This document shows, piece after piece, positions 1 to 7,943 of a stretch of DNA of 38,303 nucleotides (its first letter is position 1; each line of letters begins with the position of its first letter). Position numbers and translations under genes: made by a program. This DNA is from Acidimicrobiia bacterium (GTDB taxonomy: Bacteria; Actinomycetota; Acidimicrobiia; IMCC26256; JAENVU01): the NCBI GenBank assembly GCA_025361725.1, contig JANYJV010000064.1, positions 1 to 38,303 on the forward strand, given 5' to 3'. A model generated the notes under the pieces. It had not been told where the DNA came from, made no database searches, and worked only from the letters and a program-made list of their open reading frames with translations.

Positions 1-2806
1 GCCGCGCGTCGCGCAACGCGCCGGCCGCCCAGAGTCCGGCCCGACGGTCAATGTCGAAGCAGGCGAACGCACCCGCGGTCGCAAGCGCCTCCAACGCGTC
101 GACTGGCGCTTCGGTCCGCCGCGCGAAGTCTTCGAGATCGCGGAACGGTTCATGCGCGCGTTCCTCGTCGATGCGGTCGAGCAGGGCCGAAGACAACCCG
201 CGCACGTACCGCAACCCGATGCGCATCGCGTGGATCGACGGATCCGCGTGCCACCCGTCCTGGGGATACCCGATGGGACCGGCGGACTCCGGGCGCGGTT
301 CGAGCGTGCAGTCCCGGCGGGACCGAGCGAGACACGGCCCGAGCACTTCCACGCCGTGGCGGCGCGCATCGCGCACCAACGTATGCGGCGAATAGAAGCC
401 CATCGGTTGCGCGTTCAACAACGCACACGCGAACTCGGCCGGGTAGTGGAGCTTGATCCAGGAACTCGAGTACACGAGGTACGCGAACGACACCGAGTGG
501 CTCTCGGGAAACCCGAAGCTCGCGAACGCTTCGAGCTTGTGGGCGATCTCGGTCGCGGTGTCGCCGGTGATGCCGCGTTCGGCCATGCCGCTCATCAACC
601 GGTCGCGCATGCGGGCCATGCGGGCCTTCGAGCGCTTCGATCCCATCGCCTGACGCAGTTGGTCGGCCTCTCCTGCGCTGAACCCGGCTGCGTCGATCGC
701 CATCTGCATCAGCTGTTCCTGGAACAACGGGATCCCGAGCGTCTTGCGCAGACACGGTTCCAACAACGGATGCGGATACGTCACCTCCTCCTCGCCGTTG
801 CGCCGCCGCAGATACGGATGCACCGACCCACCCTGGATCGGCCCCGGACGGATCAACGCCACCTCCACCACCAAGTCGTAGAAACACTCCGGACGCAGGC
901 GCGGCAACGTGGCCATCTGCGCGCGGCTCTCCACTTGGAACACGCCGATCGTGTCGGCCGCAGTGAGCAGCGCGTACACCTCAGGTTCCTGCGGAATCGT
1001 GGCGAGATCGATCTCGAGGTCCTCATGCTTGCGCACGAGATCCACGGCGAGGTGCAACATCGTGAGCATCCCGAGTCCGAGCAGGTCGAACTTCACCAGG
1101 CCGGCCGCCGCACAGTCGTCCTTGTCCCACTGGAGCACTGAGCGGTTCTCCATGCGCGCCCACTCGACCGGACAGCACTCCACCAAGGGTCGATCGGCCA
1201 TCACCATCCCACCCGAATGGATACCGAGATGGCGAGGGAAGTCCTGCACCGCGTCGGCGAGTTCCAGTACCAACTCGGGGACGGGCGGCGCGTCCTCACT
1301 CTGACGGAAGTCGTCGAACGCACCGTCACGTGAGCGCCACCGGTCGATCCACTTGGTGAGTGCATCCGCATGACCCGGCGAGAGGCCCGCGACCTTTGCC
1401 ATCTCCCGCAACGCCGATCGCGGTCGGTAGGTGATGACGTTCGCCACTTGCGCGGCACGATCCCGCCCGTAGGACTCGTACACGTACTGGATCACTTCTT
1501 CCCGGCGCTGATGTTCGATGTCCAGGTCGATGTCCGGTGGACCGTCGCGTTCGGTGGAGAGGAAACGTTCGAAGAGCAGACCGAGCGCCACTGCGTCGGC
1601 CTTGGTCACCCCGAGCGCGTAACAGACCGCACTGTTGGCTGCGCTCCCCCGGCCCTGGCAGTAGATGTCGTGCGTGCGACAGAAGTCGACGATGTCGTGC
1701 AGCAACAAGAAGTAACCCGCGAACTCGAGCTGGTCGATCACACCGAGCTCGTAGTCAATCTGGCGCATCGCCTGCTCGTACTGCGCGTGCGTGCGCGGGT
1801 AGTACACCGACGCGCCGCGCCGCGTGAGCTCGCGCAACCAGCTCATGTCGGTATGGCCGTCGGGCACGGGGTAGTTCGGCAGGTTCGGGACCGCGACTTT
1901 CAGGTCGAACGCGCACGCGGCTGCGATGTCGACGGTCCGTTCGACTGCGCCGGGATAGCGCGCGAACCGGCTGCGCTGTTCGGCCGCGCTGCGGAGGTGG
2001 GCGAACGGCGTGGCCGGCAACCAACCGTCGAGCTCGTCGAGACTGCGACGGGACCGGATCGCCGCGAGCGCGGTCGCGAGTTGGCGCCGGTCGGGCGTGG
2101 CGTAGTGCACGTTGTTCGTGGCGATCACCTCGATATTGGTGCGCATCGCGAGTTGCGCGAGCGCGTCGTTGCGCGGCCGATCGAGCGGGTCACCGTGATC
2201 CCACAACTCCACGAGGACCCGATCCCGCCCGAACGCAGCGACGAGTTGTTCGAGCGCGCGCTGCGCGGCCGCGGGACCGTCGCGCATGAGCGCGGCCGGG
2301 ACGATGCCCTTCCGGCACCCGGTGGTGGTGAACCACTTCCCGCGTGCGTGCGAAGCGGCCTCCGCGAGCTGCTCGAAGCTCAGCTGCGGCGCACCCTTCT
2401 CCCCGCGCATCTGCGCCTCACTGATCGTGCGGGCCAACGCGGCGTATCCCGACGGACCCTCGGCCAGGATCAACACGTGCTCGCCCGGAATCTCAGCGAG
2501 TCCGCTGGTCGCACTCGCTGCTCGGTTGACACGCGAGGATCCGTTCGTCACCGCTCGCCGCTCGGGACCATTCGGCGGCCGGTCGATGCCGAGGGTGAGC
2601 TCGGCGCCGAAGACGGTGGGCAGACCGATGGGGCGTGCGGCCTCGGCGAAGCGCACCACGCCGTAGAGGCCGTTGTGGTCAGTGACCGCGAGTCCGGTCA
2701 GACCGAGCCGGTGGGCCTCCTCGGCCAGCTCCTCGGGATGGCTCGCGCCGTCGAGAAACGAGAAATTCGTGTGGCAGTGCAGCTCCGCATAACCCGTCCC
2801 GACCAT
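1..2806 (-). CDS. dnaE2: Error-prone DNA polymerase DnaE2/ImuC, 3' end off the window
   Basis: This is the alpha-type C-family polymerase that performs translesion synthesis in the SOS mutasome with ImuA' and ImuB. About 935 codons are visible in one open frame from the ATG at 2806; the family runs to about 1050-1100 aa, so the C-terminus lies beyond the left edge. The N-terminal PHP domain opens with ELHCHTNFSFLDGASHPEEL. The polymerase active-site stretch DIDLDIEHQRREE is read around 1500-1540, and GLVKFDLLGLGML around 1070-1100. The start is supported by the LexA box and -10 lying 38-59 bp upstream. No frameshift was seen when distant parts of the frame were compared. The gene stands apart from imuA'-imuB by four unrelated genes, but both units carry the same operator. 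DnaE2 rather than the replicative DnaE1 is inferred from the PHP sequence and the SOS control. Confidence 0.95.
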   Translation of the reverse strand, partial: MVGTGYAELHCHTNFSFLDGASHPEELAEEAHRLGLTGLAVTDHNGLYGVVRFAEAARPIGLPTVFGAELTLGIDRPPNGPERRAVTNGSSRVNRAASATSGLAEIPGEHVLILAEGPSGYAALARTISEAQMRGEKGAPQLSFEQLAEAASHARGKWFTTTGCRKGIVPAALMRDGPAAAQRALEQLVAAFGRDRVLVELWDHGDPLDRPRNDALAQLAMRTNIEVIATNNVHYATPDRRQLATALAAIRSRRSLDELDGWLPATPFAHLRSAAEQRSRFARYPGAVERTVDIAAACAFDLKVAVPNLPNYPVPDGHTDMSWLRELTRRGASVYYPRTHAQYEQAMRQIDYELGVIDQLEFAGYFLLLHDIVDFCRTHDIYCQGRGSAANSAVCYALGVTKADAVALGLLFERFLSTERDGPPDIDLDIEHQRREEVIQYVYESYGRDRAAQVANVITYRPRSALREMAKVAGLSPGHADALTKWIDRWRSRDGAFDDFRQSEDAPPVPELVLELADAVQDFPRHLGIHSGGMVMADRPLVECCPVEWARMENRSVLQWDKDDCAAAGLVKFDLLGLGMLTMLHLAVDLVRKHEDLEIDLATIPQEPEVYALLTAADTIGVFQVESRAQMATLPRLRPECFYDLVVEVALIRPGPIQGGSVHPYLRRRNGEEEVTYPHPLLEPCLRKTLGIPLFQEQLMQMAIDAAGFSAGEADQLRQAMGSKRSKARMARMRDRLMSGMAERGITGDTATEIAHKLEAFASFGFPESHSVSFAYLVYSSSWIKLHYPAEFACALLNAQPMGFYSPHTLVRDARRHGVEVLGPCLARSRRDCTLEPRPESAGPIGYPQDGWHADPSIHAMRIGLRYVRGLSSALLDRIDEERAHEPFRDLEDFARRTEAPVDALEALATAGAFACFDIDRRAGLWAAGALRDAR

Positions 2807-2843
2807 TTCGCCACTCTCGACTCCGCGACCTCAGGGACGGGTG

Positions 2844-2865
2844 AGGGTAGACGAACATACGTTCG
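2844..2865 (-). promoter_or_regulatory. LexA (SOS) box and -10 of dnaE2
   Basis: CGAACATACGTTCG at 2852-2865 is a perfect actinobacterial LexA operator (GAAC-N4-GTTC). On the minus strand TACCCT (2849-2844) follows after two bases and fits a -10, so bound LexA would block polymerase. The dnaE2 start is 38 bp further on, leaving a short leader. Confidence 0.88.
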
Positions 2866-2912
2866 TAATCCAGTGGGAGTCTGATCGCCCGCCGGACTTC
2901 AACCGCCACGCG

Positions 2913-3371
2913 TCAGCGGGGGCGGAACCGCCGCCAAGTCGCAGTCATGGTGGCTCGAGTTTTGTCGTCGACCACCAGTTCACAACCCACGACAATCTCC
3001 GATTCGTCGACGCTCACCAGCGTTCCGACGAGGCGCACCGTCGGGCCCAGCGGCGTGGGCCGCAGGAAGCGGACGTCGAAGCCGGCGGTGATGAACGGTA
3101 CCGGCGCCCCCGGTTCGGCCTGCCACCCACGCTCGGACGCTTCCCACATGACCACGGCCGCGCCGTGACAATCGAGCACGGTCGAGATGATGCCGCCGTT
3201 GAGGAAGCCGAAGCCGTTGTCGTGCTCGGGCCTCGGCGTGAACTCCGCAACCGTGAGTTCACCGTCTCGGTAGCTGCGGAGATGGAAGCCATCGGGGTTG
3301 GCATGTCCGCATCCGAAGCACGTGAGCTCCGGGTACAACGTCTCCTGAATACTCGATCCGTCTCGCTCCAT
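2913..3371 (-). CDS. PaaI-family hotdog thioesterase
   Basis: A single-hotdog-fold protein of 152 aa, most like PaaI/YbgC-type acyl-CoA thioesterases. The core reads DNGFGFLNGGIISTVLD, where a substitution-tolerant HGG-type active-site turn (here LNGG) is followed by the long hotdog helix. The strand VRFLRPTPLGPTVRLVG is typical of the family's second half. The short stretch CFGCGHANPDG near the N-terminus is shared by many actinobacterial members. The frame is open up to 3443, but starting there would overlap the divergent gene; ATG 3371 leaves a 74-bp intergenic region, though neither start has a clear ribosome site. The physiological substrate cannot be told from sequence. It lies upstream of dnaE2 in the same direction, 106 bp away and separated by the LexA-controlled promoter. 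Confidence 0.82.
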   Translation of the reverse strand: MERDGSSIQETLYPELTCFGCGHANPDGFHLRSYRDGELTVAEFTPRPEHDNGFGFLNGGIISTVLDCHGAAVVMWEASERGWQAEPGAPVPFITAGFDVRFLRPTPLGPTVRLVGTLVSVDESEIVVGCELVVDDKTRATMTATWRRFRPR

Positions 3372-3445
3372 ACGGTGATTTTGGTGCATGCGGCGCCACT
3401 GTGCCGATTGGCATATCCAGCAGGACGCTCGGCCAGACTTCATCC

Positions 3446-3874
3446 ATGACGATCGAACTCATTCCCCTGTGCACGATCACCATCAAACTGTCGGAGCCGT
3501 TCATCCTCCCGGACACACCGTCGGGAACGCGGGTGATCGTGGAGGTCGAGTCCCTCGACGTCACCGGTGACCGGGTGCGCGGGCACCTCAAAGGCCGCGC
3601 CGCCGCGGACTGGCTCACCATCGACAGTCGCGCCATGGGCACGCTCGATGTCCGCACCCTCATCGAGACCGACGACGGCGCGCTCATCTACACGACGTAC
3701 CGTGGCCGCCTCGACCTCTCGATGGGCACGGGCGCGATGCCCGTCTACTCCGCGCCCCTCTTCGACACGGGCGACGAGCGGTACCTCTGGCTGAATGGCA
3801 TCCAAGCCGTCGGCAAAGGCACCGGCTCGGCCGACGGTCGGGAACTCACCTACGAGGTCTTCGAGGTCCGCTGA
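3446..3874 (+). CDS. DUF3237 family protein
   Basis: A 142-aa protein of the DUF3237 family, a small beta-barrel fold of unknown function widespread in actinobacteria and proteobacteria. Recognisable parts are the opening strand with an acidic loop, the segment ADWLTIDSRAMGTLDVRTLI, the GALIYTTYRGR strand and the C-terminal YLWLNGIQAVGKG. Length is normal for the family. A GTG at 3401 would extend the protein by 15 residues, but ATG 3446 begins exactly where family homology starts and avoids overlap with the divergent thioesterase. It converges on the GNAT gene. No catalytic residues are established for the family, so no reaction is proposed. Confidence 0.8.
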   Translation: MTIELIPLCTITIKLSEPFILPDTPSGTRVIVEVESLDVTGDRVRGHLKGRAAADWLTIDSRAMGTLDVRTLIETDDGALIYTTYRGRLDLSMGTGAMPVYSAPLFDTGDERYLWLNGIQAVGKGTGSADGRELTYEVFEVR

Positions 3875-3889
3875 CGCGCCACAGTGCAA

Positions 3890-3928
3890 TCAGGCGTCAG
3901 GCCATCAGGCGTCACGCGGTCAGGCGTC
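3890..3928. repeat. Three copies of TCAGGCGTC, 15-bp period
   Basis: TCAGGCGTC occurs at 3890-3898, 3905-3913 and 3920-3928. The last copy contains the stop codon of the GNAT gene (read as GACGCCTGA on the minus strand), so the GNAT 3' end has apparently been duplicated twice downstream of itself. Confidence 0.7.
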
Positions 3929-4393
3929 CGCGAGAGCATCCATCGGTTCGCCGGTCAGGCGGTACAGCACCCATTCGTCCTTCGGTGCCGCGCCGAGCGA
4001 CTGGTAGAACGCGATCGACGGTTCGTTCCAGTCCAGCACTGCCCATTCGATGCGCCCGCACTCGCGCGCCTGCGCCAGGCGCACCAGCTCGACCAGCAAC
4101 GCCTTCCCGAGTCCGTGGCTGCGCGCCTCAGGCCGCACGAAGAGATCTTCGAGATAAATGCCGGGCCGACCGAGGAACGTCGAGAAGTTGTGAAAGAACA
4201 ACGCGAACCCGACGGCCTGTCCGTCGTCATCTTCCGCGATCAACACCTCCGCGTAAGGCCGCGTGCCGAAAAGATGCTCAGCCAGCACGGCCTCGTCGAG
4301 CACCACCTCATGCGCGAGATGCTCATACTCGGCGAGATCACGGATCAGCGCCGCAATCGTCGGGACGTCGTCAGGGCGCGCTGCTCGGATCAT
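3920..4393 (-). CDS. GNAT N-acetyltransferase, diamine-acetyltransferase-like
   Basis: A 157-aa GCN5-related acetyltransferase that would transfer acetyl from acetyl-CoA to an amine. It opens with IRAARPDDVPTIAALIRDLAEYE. It continues with GFALFFHNFSTFLGRPGIYLEDLFV, the pattern of the spermidine/spermine (SSAT-like) subgroup. The acetyl-CoA pyrophosphate loop reads RSHGLGKALL, a variant of R-x-x-G-x-G/A. The C-terminal part has WNEPSIAFYQSLGA, also typical of the subgroup. The start at 4393 is set by the homology and by a TACCGT -10 six bases upstream; the frame is open further upstream but enters the divergent MOSC gene. The true acceptor (polyamine, amino acid or a drug) is not determined. 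Confidence 0.85.
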   Translation of the reverse strand: MIRAARPDDVPTIAALIRDLAEYEHLAHEVVLDEAVLAEHLFGTRPYAEVLIAEDDDGQAVGFALFFHNFSTFLGRPGIYLEDLFVRPEARSHGLGKALLVELVRLAQARECGRIEWAVLDWNEPSIAFYQSLGAAPKDEWVLYRLTGEPMDALADA

Positions 4394-4399
4394 GCGAAC

Positions 4400-4432
4400 A
4401 CGGTACTGACGCGCCGCCACAGTCGATAGCTT
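4400..4432. promoter_or_regulatory. Divergent -10 elements for GNAT and MOSC genes
   Basis: TACCGT (minus strand, 4405-4400) is 6 nt before the GNAT ATG, and TAGCTT (plus, 4427-4432) is 7 nt before the MOSC ATG. Both spacings place transcription starts at or next to the start codon, and no ribosome-binding site is seen, which suggests leaderless mRNAs. Confidence 0.5.
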
Positions 4433-4439
4433 CACCAGC

Positions 4440-5114
4440 ATGACGAACAGACCGAGCCTTCGAGCGATCCAGACCTTCGTCGGCCGACCTGCGCCCATCG
4501 GCGCGACCCGCAACGGTGCCGTGATCAGTGCGATCCACAAGCTCTTCGTTGAGGACACCAGCCTCGAGCTCAGCACGATCAATCTCGCGGGCGACGATCA
4601 GGCCGACCGTTCCGTGCACGGCGGTCCCGAGAAGGCGGTCTACTGCTACCCGTCGGAGCACGCGGCTGCGTGGCACGCCGACGGCTTCGAGCTCCCACCG
4701 GGTGCCGTGGGAGAGAACCTCAGCCTCACCGGCGGACTCGAGACCGACGTGTGCATCGGCGACACCTTCCGGTGGGGTACAGCCACGATCCAGATCAGCC
4801 AACCGCGCGCACCGTGCTTCAAGCTCACGATGTTCTCCGGCCGCAAAGACATCGGACCGCACCTGATCGAGTCGAAGCGTTGTGGTTGGTACGTGCGCGT
4901 CCTCACCCCCGGCACGGTCGAGACCAGCGGCCCAGTCGAGTTCGTCGACCGCGACGAAGCTGCACCGACCGTTGCAGAGACGTTCGCGGTGATGTTCCCC
5001 GGCGTTCACCCCGAAGCCGATGACGCCGATCTTGTGCGACGGGTCGTGCAGTGCGCGTCGCTCTCACCTGAGTGGCTCGGCGCCGTCCTCGCTCGCAACC
5101 CGTTGGCGCACTGA
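4440..5114 (+). CDS. MOSC domain protein (YiiM-like)
   Basis: A 224-aa stand-alone MOSC protein. MOSC domains occur in molybdenum-cofactor sulfurases and in YiiM/mARC-type molybdoenzymes. Landmarks are the N-terminal AIQTFVGRPAPIG, the DQADRSVHGGPEKAVYCYP segment with the conserved DRxxHGG, the GENLS motif, and QPRAPCFKL, which holds the conserved cysteine able to ligand molybdenum in this family. Length and layout match the YiiM group, including the C-terminal helical tail. It is divergent from the GNAT gene and convergent with imuB, with a hairpin between the two stops. Detoxification of N-hydroxylated compounds is possible by analogy with YiiM, but that is inference. Confidence 0.87.
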   Translation: MTNRPSLRAIQTFVGRPAPIGATRNGAVISAIHKLFVEDTSLELSTINLAGDDQADRSVHGGPEKAVYCYPSEHAAAWHADGFELPPGAVGENLSLTGGLETDVCIGDTFRWGTATIQISQPRAPCFKLTMFSGRKDIGPHLIESKRCGWYVRVLTPGTVETSGPVEFVDRDEAAPTVAETFAVMFPGVHPEADDADLVRRVVQCASLSPEWLGAVLARNPLAH

Positions 5115-5129
5115 CGCCAACAACCCATG

Positions 5130-5180
5130 CACTCTGGCGTCGGAGCGGCTGCCTCCGTCAGCGCTGGTGACGCCAGAGTG
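5130..5180. terminator. Bidirectional terminator-like inverted repeat
   Basis: CACTCTGGCGTC (5130-5141) and GACGCCAGAGTG (5169-5180) form a perfect 12-bp stem. The 27-nt loop holds a smaller CGGAG/CTCCG stem. It sits between the convergent MOSC and imuB stops. There is no T-tract, so efficiency is uncertain. Confidence 0.55.
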
Positions 5181-5190
5181 TCAAGGGGAG

Positions 5191-6762
5191 TCAGTCGTAG
5201 ATCGCGGTGATGGACGCGGCGCCGCGTTCGACGTTCACGAGACACGCGAGCTGCTCCTCGATCACCACCTGCCACGTGACCCGCCGCGATCGCGACGTAC
5301 GGTCCCACCACCGCACGTCTTGCGCCCATGGTCCGGCGAACGCGGTGATCGCACCGCCGCCATTGGGGAGGACCGCACTGCGCACCTCGGTCGGCGGTGA
5401 GGAGAGATCACCACGAGCGGAGACCATCACCGGGCGGCCGGAGCCGTCGAGCAGGCTGGCGGCGGTCGGCGGATCGAGCACGCGCGCCGGAGCCGGACCG
5501 GGAATGGTGCCGGGCCACGGTGGGGTCTCCACCGTCACCGGCCCGGCCACCGGACCGATCGGCGCGTGCGGCGCAGGTTCTCGCGGTTCACCCCACGGCA
5601 CCCACCGGATCCGTTCCGACGGTGTCCGCCCGCCCTGAGGGACGGCCGTCACCACGTGCTCCGGACCCAACAAGCCTTGGAGGCGGGCGAAGACCCGCTC
5701 GGCTCGGTCCGATGCGGCTGCGTCACCACCCCAGAACCCGAGCTGCCGGCCCGATGCCGGGATCACCTGATCGGGAATCAGCCGCAACCGGGTGAGCCCG
5801 CCGCTCAAGCCCCCGGTCTCGGTCAGCCAGCCGTCGAGTTGCCAACGCACCCGTTCCACGAGCGCGCCGGGTGTCAACGCGCCTTCGTGCCGCCACGCCC
5901 GAGAAAGATGCTCCCCGTGCTCGGACTCCACCTCCACCACTACCTGCGTGCACGCCAACCCGCGTGCGGCCAACCGTTCCAACAGTCGATCGGCGAGCCC
6001 CTTTGCGACGAACGCCACTGCGTCCACCCGATCCGCCGGTGGATCCAGCTCGGTGCTCTCCTCGAAGTCCGGCGGGGGTGTGGTGAGCGCGGGTGGATGC
6101 GCGTCCTCTCCGCGCGCGAGCCGGTGCGCGGTGAGTCCCTCGCGGCCGAGCCGCGCGAGCACCGCCGACGCGGGTAACTCCGCAAAGGCACCCAAGGTAC
6201 GGAGGCCCAACCGCGTGAGCAGGTCCGCGAGCGGTTCGTCGCCCAACGCGCCGACCGGCCACGCGGCCAGAAATGTCGGCGTCTCCCCCACCGGGACGAT
6301 CACCGACCGGCGCGCCGCAAGCCGCGCCGCGAACCCTCCGTCGGCAATTCCGATACGGAGGTCGACGATGCCCGCGGTTCCCACTGCATCCCGGATCCGA
6401 TCGGCGAGTCCACCGTCGCCACCGTGATAGCGAGACGGGCCGCGCGTCGGGAAGGACAACACGCCGGGTCGGTCCAGCACCACGCGCGGCGTGATCAACT
6501 CGACCGCGCGCGCAACGGGTTCGAAGACCCGCGCCTCGTCGGCCGGGTCGACATCGAGGATGGTGATCTCCGGACACGATGCCTCGGCTTCTCGCCGACG
6601 ATTCCCAGTTCGCACTCCGGCGTGGCGCGCCTCCGCCGACGCGGCCAGCACCCGGTGATGGTCCAACACCGCCACCGGGCCGTCCATCGGCGCGATTCCG
6701 GATCGGCGCGCGGCGACCACCGGCCAATCCGGACACCACAAACACAACGTGCGGACCGTCAC
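5191..6762 (-). CDS. imuB: ImuB, catalytically dead Y-family polymerase homologue
   Basis: A 523-aa Y-family (DinB/UmuC-like) protein of the SOS mutasome that bridges DnaE2 to the sliding clamp. It starts TLCLWCPDWPVVAA where active polymerases have an aspartate-containing DxDxFFA motif. The second acidic motif is replaced around residues 96-108 (LDRPGVLSFPTRG), so the metal-binding carboxylates are missing, as expected for ImuB. QLGFWGG at residues 340-346 matches the beta-clamp-binding motif of mycobacterial ImuB (QLPLWGG). A C-terminal tail of about 175 residues follows, the region that contacts the partner proteins in mycobacteria. It lies 3 bp after imuA' and is surely co-transcribed from the LexA-controlled promoter at 7460-7480. 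Confidence 0.93.
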   Translation of the reverse strand: MTVRTLCLWCPDWPVVAARRSGIAPMDGPVAVLDHHRVLAASAEARHAGVRTGNRRREAEASCPEITILDVDPADEARVFEPVARAVELITPRVVLDRPGVLSFPTRGPSRYHGGDGGLADRIRDAVGTAGIVDLRIGIADGGFAARLAARRSVIVPVGETPTFLAAWPVGALGDEPLADLLTRLGLRTLGAFAELPASAVLARLGREGLTAHRLARGEDAHPPALTTPPPDFEESTELDPPADRVDAVAFVAKGLADRLLERLAARGLACTQVVVEVESEHGEHLSRAWRHEGALTPGALVERVRWQLDGWLTETGGLSGGLTRLRLIPDQVIPASGRQLGFWGGDAAASDRAERVFARLQGLLGPEHVVTAVPQGGRTPSERIRWVPWGEPREPAPHAPIGPVAGPVTVETPPWPGTIPGPAPARVLDPPTAASLLDGSGRPVMVSARGDLSSPPTEVRSAVLPNGGGAITAFAGPWAQDVRWWDRTSRSRRVTWQVVIEEQLACLVNVERGAASITAIYD

Positions 6763-6765
6763 GGG

Positions 6766-7452
6766 TCACCCCGCGAGTTCGAGCGACGCGCGCATCGGCA
6801 CGATCGTCGACCGTCCTCGCGCCGTCACCTCGACGGCGAGCGCGCGCCCGGCCAGCACCCCGTCACCCTCGCCAATCCCCGCCCACGCGCCGCCCTGGGT
6901 CTGGAGTCGCAATGCCGCTTCGACGGGCCACGCGCGTGCGTCGGGCGCGAAGGCCACCAGCACCGCGCTGCGTTCACGTGCCCGCGCCGCGAGCCGGCGC
7001 GCATCGCCCACCCGCACCGAGCGCGGGATCTCGGCCAGCACGACACTCACACCTTCGAGCAGGGCTGCCACCACCGTCGCCCACCGATCGCGCGGCACCG
7101 AACGCACCACTGCGAATCGTGCGAGATCCACTCCGGCTTCCGCGGCTGCCAATCCACCGAGTGTGCCGGCGTCATCCACCATGGCCGCCCACTCACCCGC
7201 GGCAGTGGCTGCGGCCGCGATGCCCAACACCGCACTCGTCAAACCGGAACCCGGCTCGCCGCCCGCGGCGATCACCGTGCCGCGTTGCACCGATGGCACA
7301 GCATCGGCCAGTGGACCGTGCACGATCAACGCCCGATCGCGCGCCAACACCATGGGGGCACGAGCGGCGCCGACTGCGGCCAGATGCGCCCGTGCCGCGG
7401 CGTCTCGACGCGGGATGCTCGATGCATCATCGGGCGCCACCACGAAGCTCAT
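6766..7452 (-). CDS. imuA': ImuA', RecA-like mutasome accessory protein
   Basis: A 228-aa RecA-fold protein, first gene of the imuA'-imuB pair. The P-loop region reads GGEPGSGLTS, in which the Walker A lysine is replaced by leucine, so ATP hydrolysis by the usual mechanism is doubtful. The strand VSVVLAEIP fits the Walker B position. The C-terminal part (AWAGIGEGDGVLAGRALAVEV) resembles other actinobacterial ImuA' proteins. In mycobacteria ImuA' binds ImuB and is essential for damage-induced mutagenesis. The start at 7452 is supported by TAACGT seven bases upstream next to a LexA box, implying a leaderless SOS transcript. The symbol rests on operon position and fold, since this family diverges fast. 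Confidence 0.88.
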   Translation of the reverse strand: MSFVVAPDDASSIPRRDAAARAHLAAVGAARAPMVLARDRALIVHGPLADAVPSVQRGTVIAAGGEPGSGLTSAVLGIAAAATAAGEWAAMVDDAGTLGGLAAAEAGVDLARFAVVRSVPRDRWATVVAALLEGVSVVLAEIPRSVRVGDARRLAARARERSAVLVAFAPDARAWPVEAALRLQTQGGAWAGIGEGDGVLAGRALAVEVTARGRSTIVPMRASLELAG

Positions 7453-7459
7453 CTCTCAA

Positions 7460-7480
7460 ACGTTACCGAACGTACGTTCG
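7460..7480 (-). promoter_or_regulatory. LexA (SOS) box and -10 of imuA'-imuB
   Basis: CGAACGTACGTTCG at 7467-7480 is a perfect palindromic LexA operator. TAACGT (7465-7460, minus strand) follows after one base and is 7 nt before the imuA' ATG. The geometry is nearly the same as at dnaE2. Confidence 0.88.
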
Positions 7481-7537
7481 TTCGTCCACTCGCCCCTGCA
7501 ACCCAGACCCGTTGACCCGTTTTCCCTGCGCCAGCGA

Positions 7538-7909
7538 TCAGCCGGTCGGCACGTCCAAGGACACCGGCGGCGGAGACTCCAAGCCACGGGCTTCGTAGGA
7601 CCAGCCGGCGTCCTCGCCGTAGTACTCGAAGAGGTGCTCGATCAGGTGCTGTGCGCGTGGCTCGAACGTTGCCCAACTGTCCGCCGGCGCCTCGACCGTC
7701 ACCGTGTTGGAGTAGATCGTGACACTCAGCGCGCCACCCTCGATGAGCCGCTGCGCGAGCACGTCCGGCGGCCGCATGCCTTTGGACTGTGCTTCCTCGA
7801 CGGTGGAATACCGCTCGAGCTCCATCCCCGTGAGCGACCGATTGAGGTCGAAGAGACGGACAGCAGGAGACGATCCCGCCCGTGATGTCACCGTGATCGG
7901 CTGGCCCAT
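7538..7909 (-). CDS. Nfu N-terminal-domain-like protein
   Basis: A 123-aa protein conserved in actinobacteria. The stretch PPDVLAQRLIEGGALSVTIY and then NTVTVEAPADSWATFEPRAQ follow the layout of the Nfu/NifU N-terminal domain: leading strand, helix before a residue-poor turn, strand with a T-V repeat, tryptophan and closing helix. The CxxC iron-sulfur scaffold domain that normally follows is absent. The frame is open to 8041, but MGQPITVTSR at 7909 begins the conserved part and TAACCT lies 8 nt upstream. It lies 34 bp after rnhB in the same direction. A role in iron-sulfur handling is only a possibility; binding residues are not visible. Confidence 0.7.
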   Translation of the reverse strand: MGQPITVTSRAGSSPAVRLFDLNRSLTGMELERYSTVEEAQSKGMRPPDVLAQRLIEGGALSVTIYSNTVTVEAPADSWATFEPRAQHLIEHLFEYYGEDAGWSYEARGLESPPPVSLDVPTG

Positions 7910-7943
7910 GGACGAGAAGGTTACGCCGTCGCTGTCACGGTTC

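Noticed and set aside
1..2806. Frameshift in dnaE2
   Set aside because: The frame at the PHP domain, the catalytic DIDLDIE region, the GMVMADR region and the left edge is the same, so the gene is intact as far as seen.
1370..2884. Long plus-strand open frame (504 codons) opposite dnaE2
   Set aside because: It mirrors the high-GC codon pattern of dnaE2, shows no protein motif and overlaps the LexA box; dnaE2 has clear family motifs.
3401..3443. Overlapping long starts for the thioesterase (3443) and DUF3237 (3401)
   Set aside because: Both lie outside family homology and would make the divergent genes overlap; shorter starts at 3371 and 3446 are preferred.
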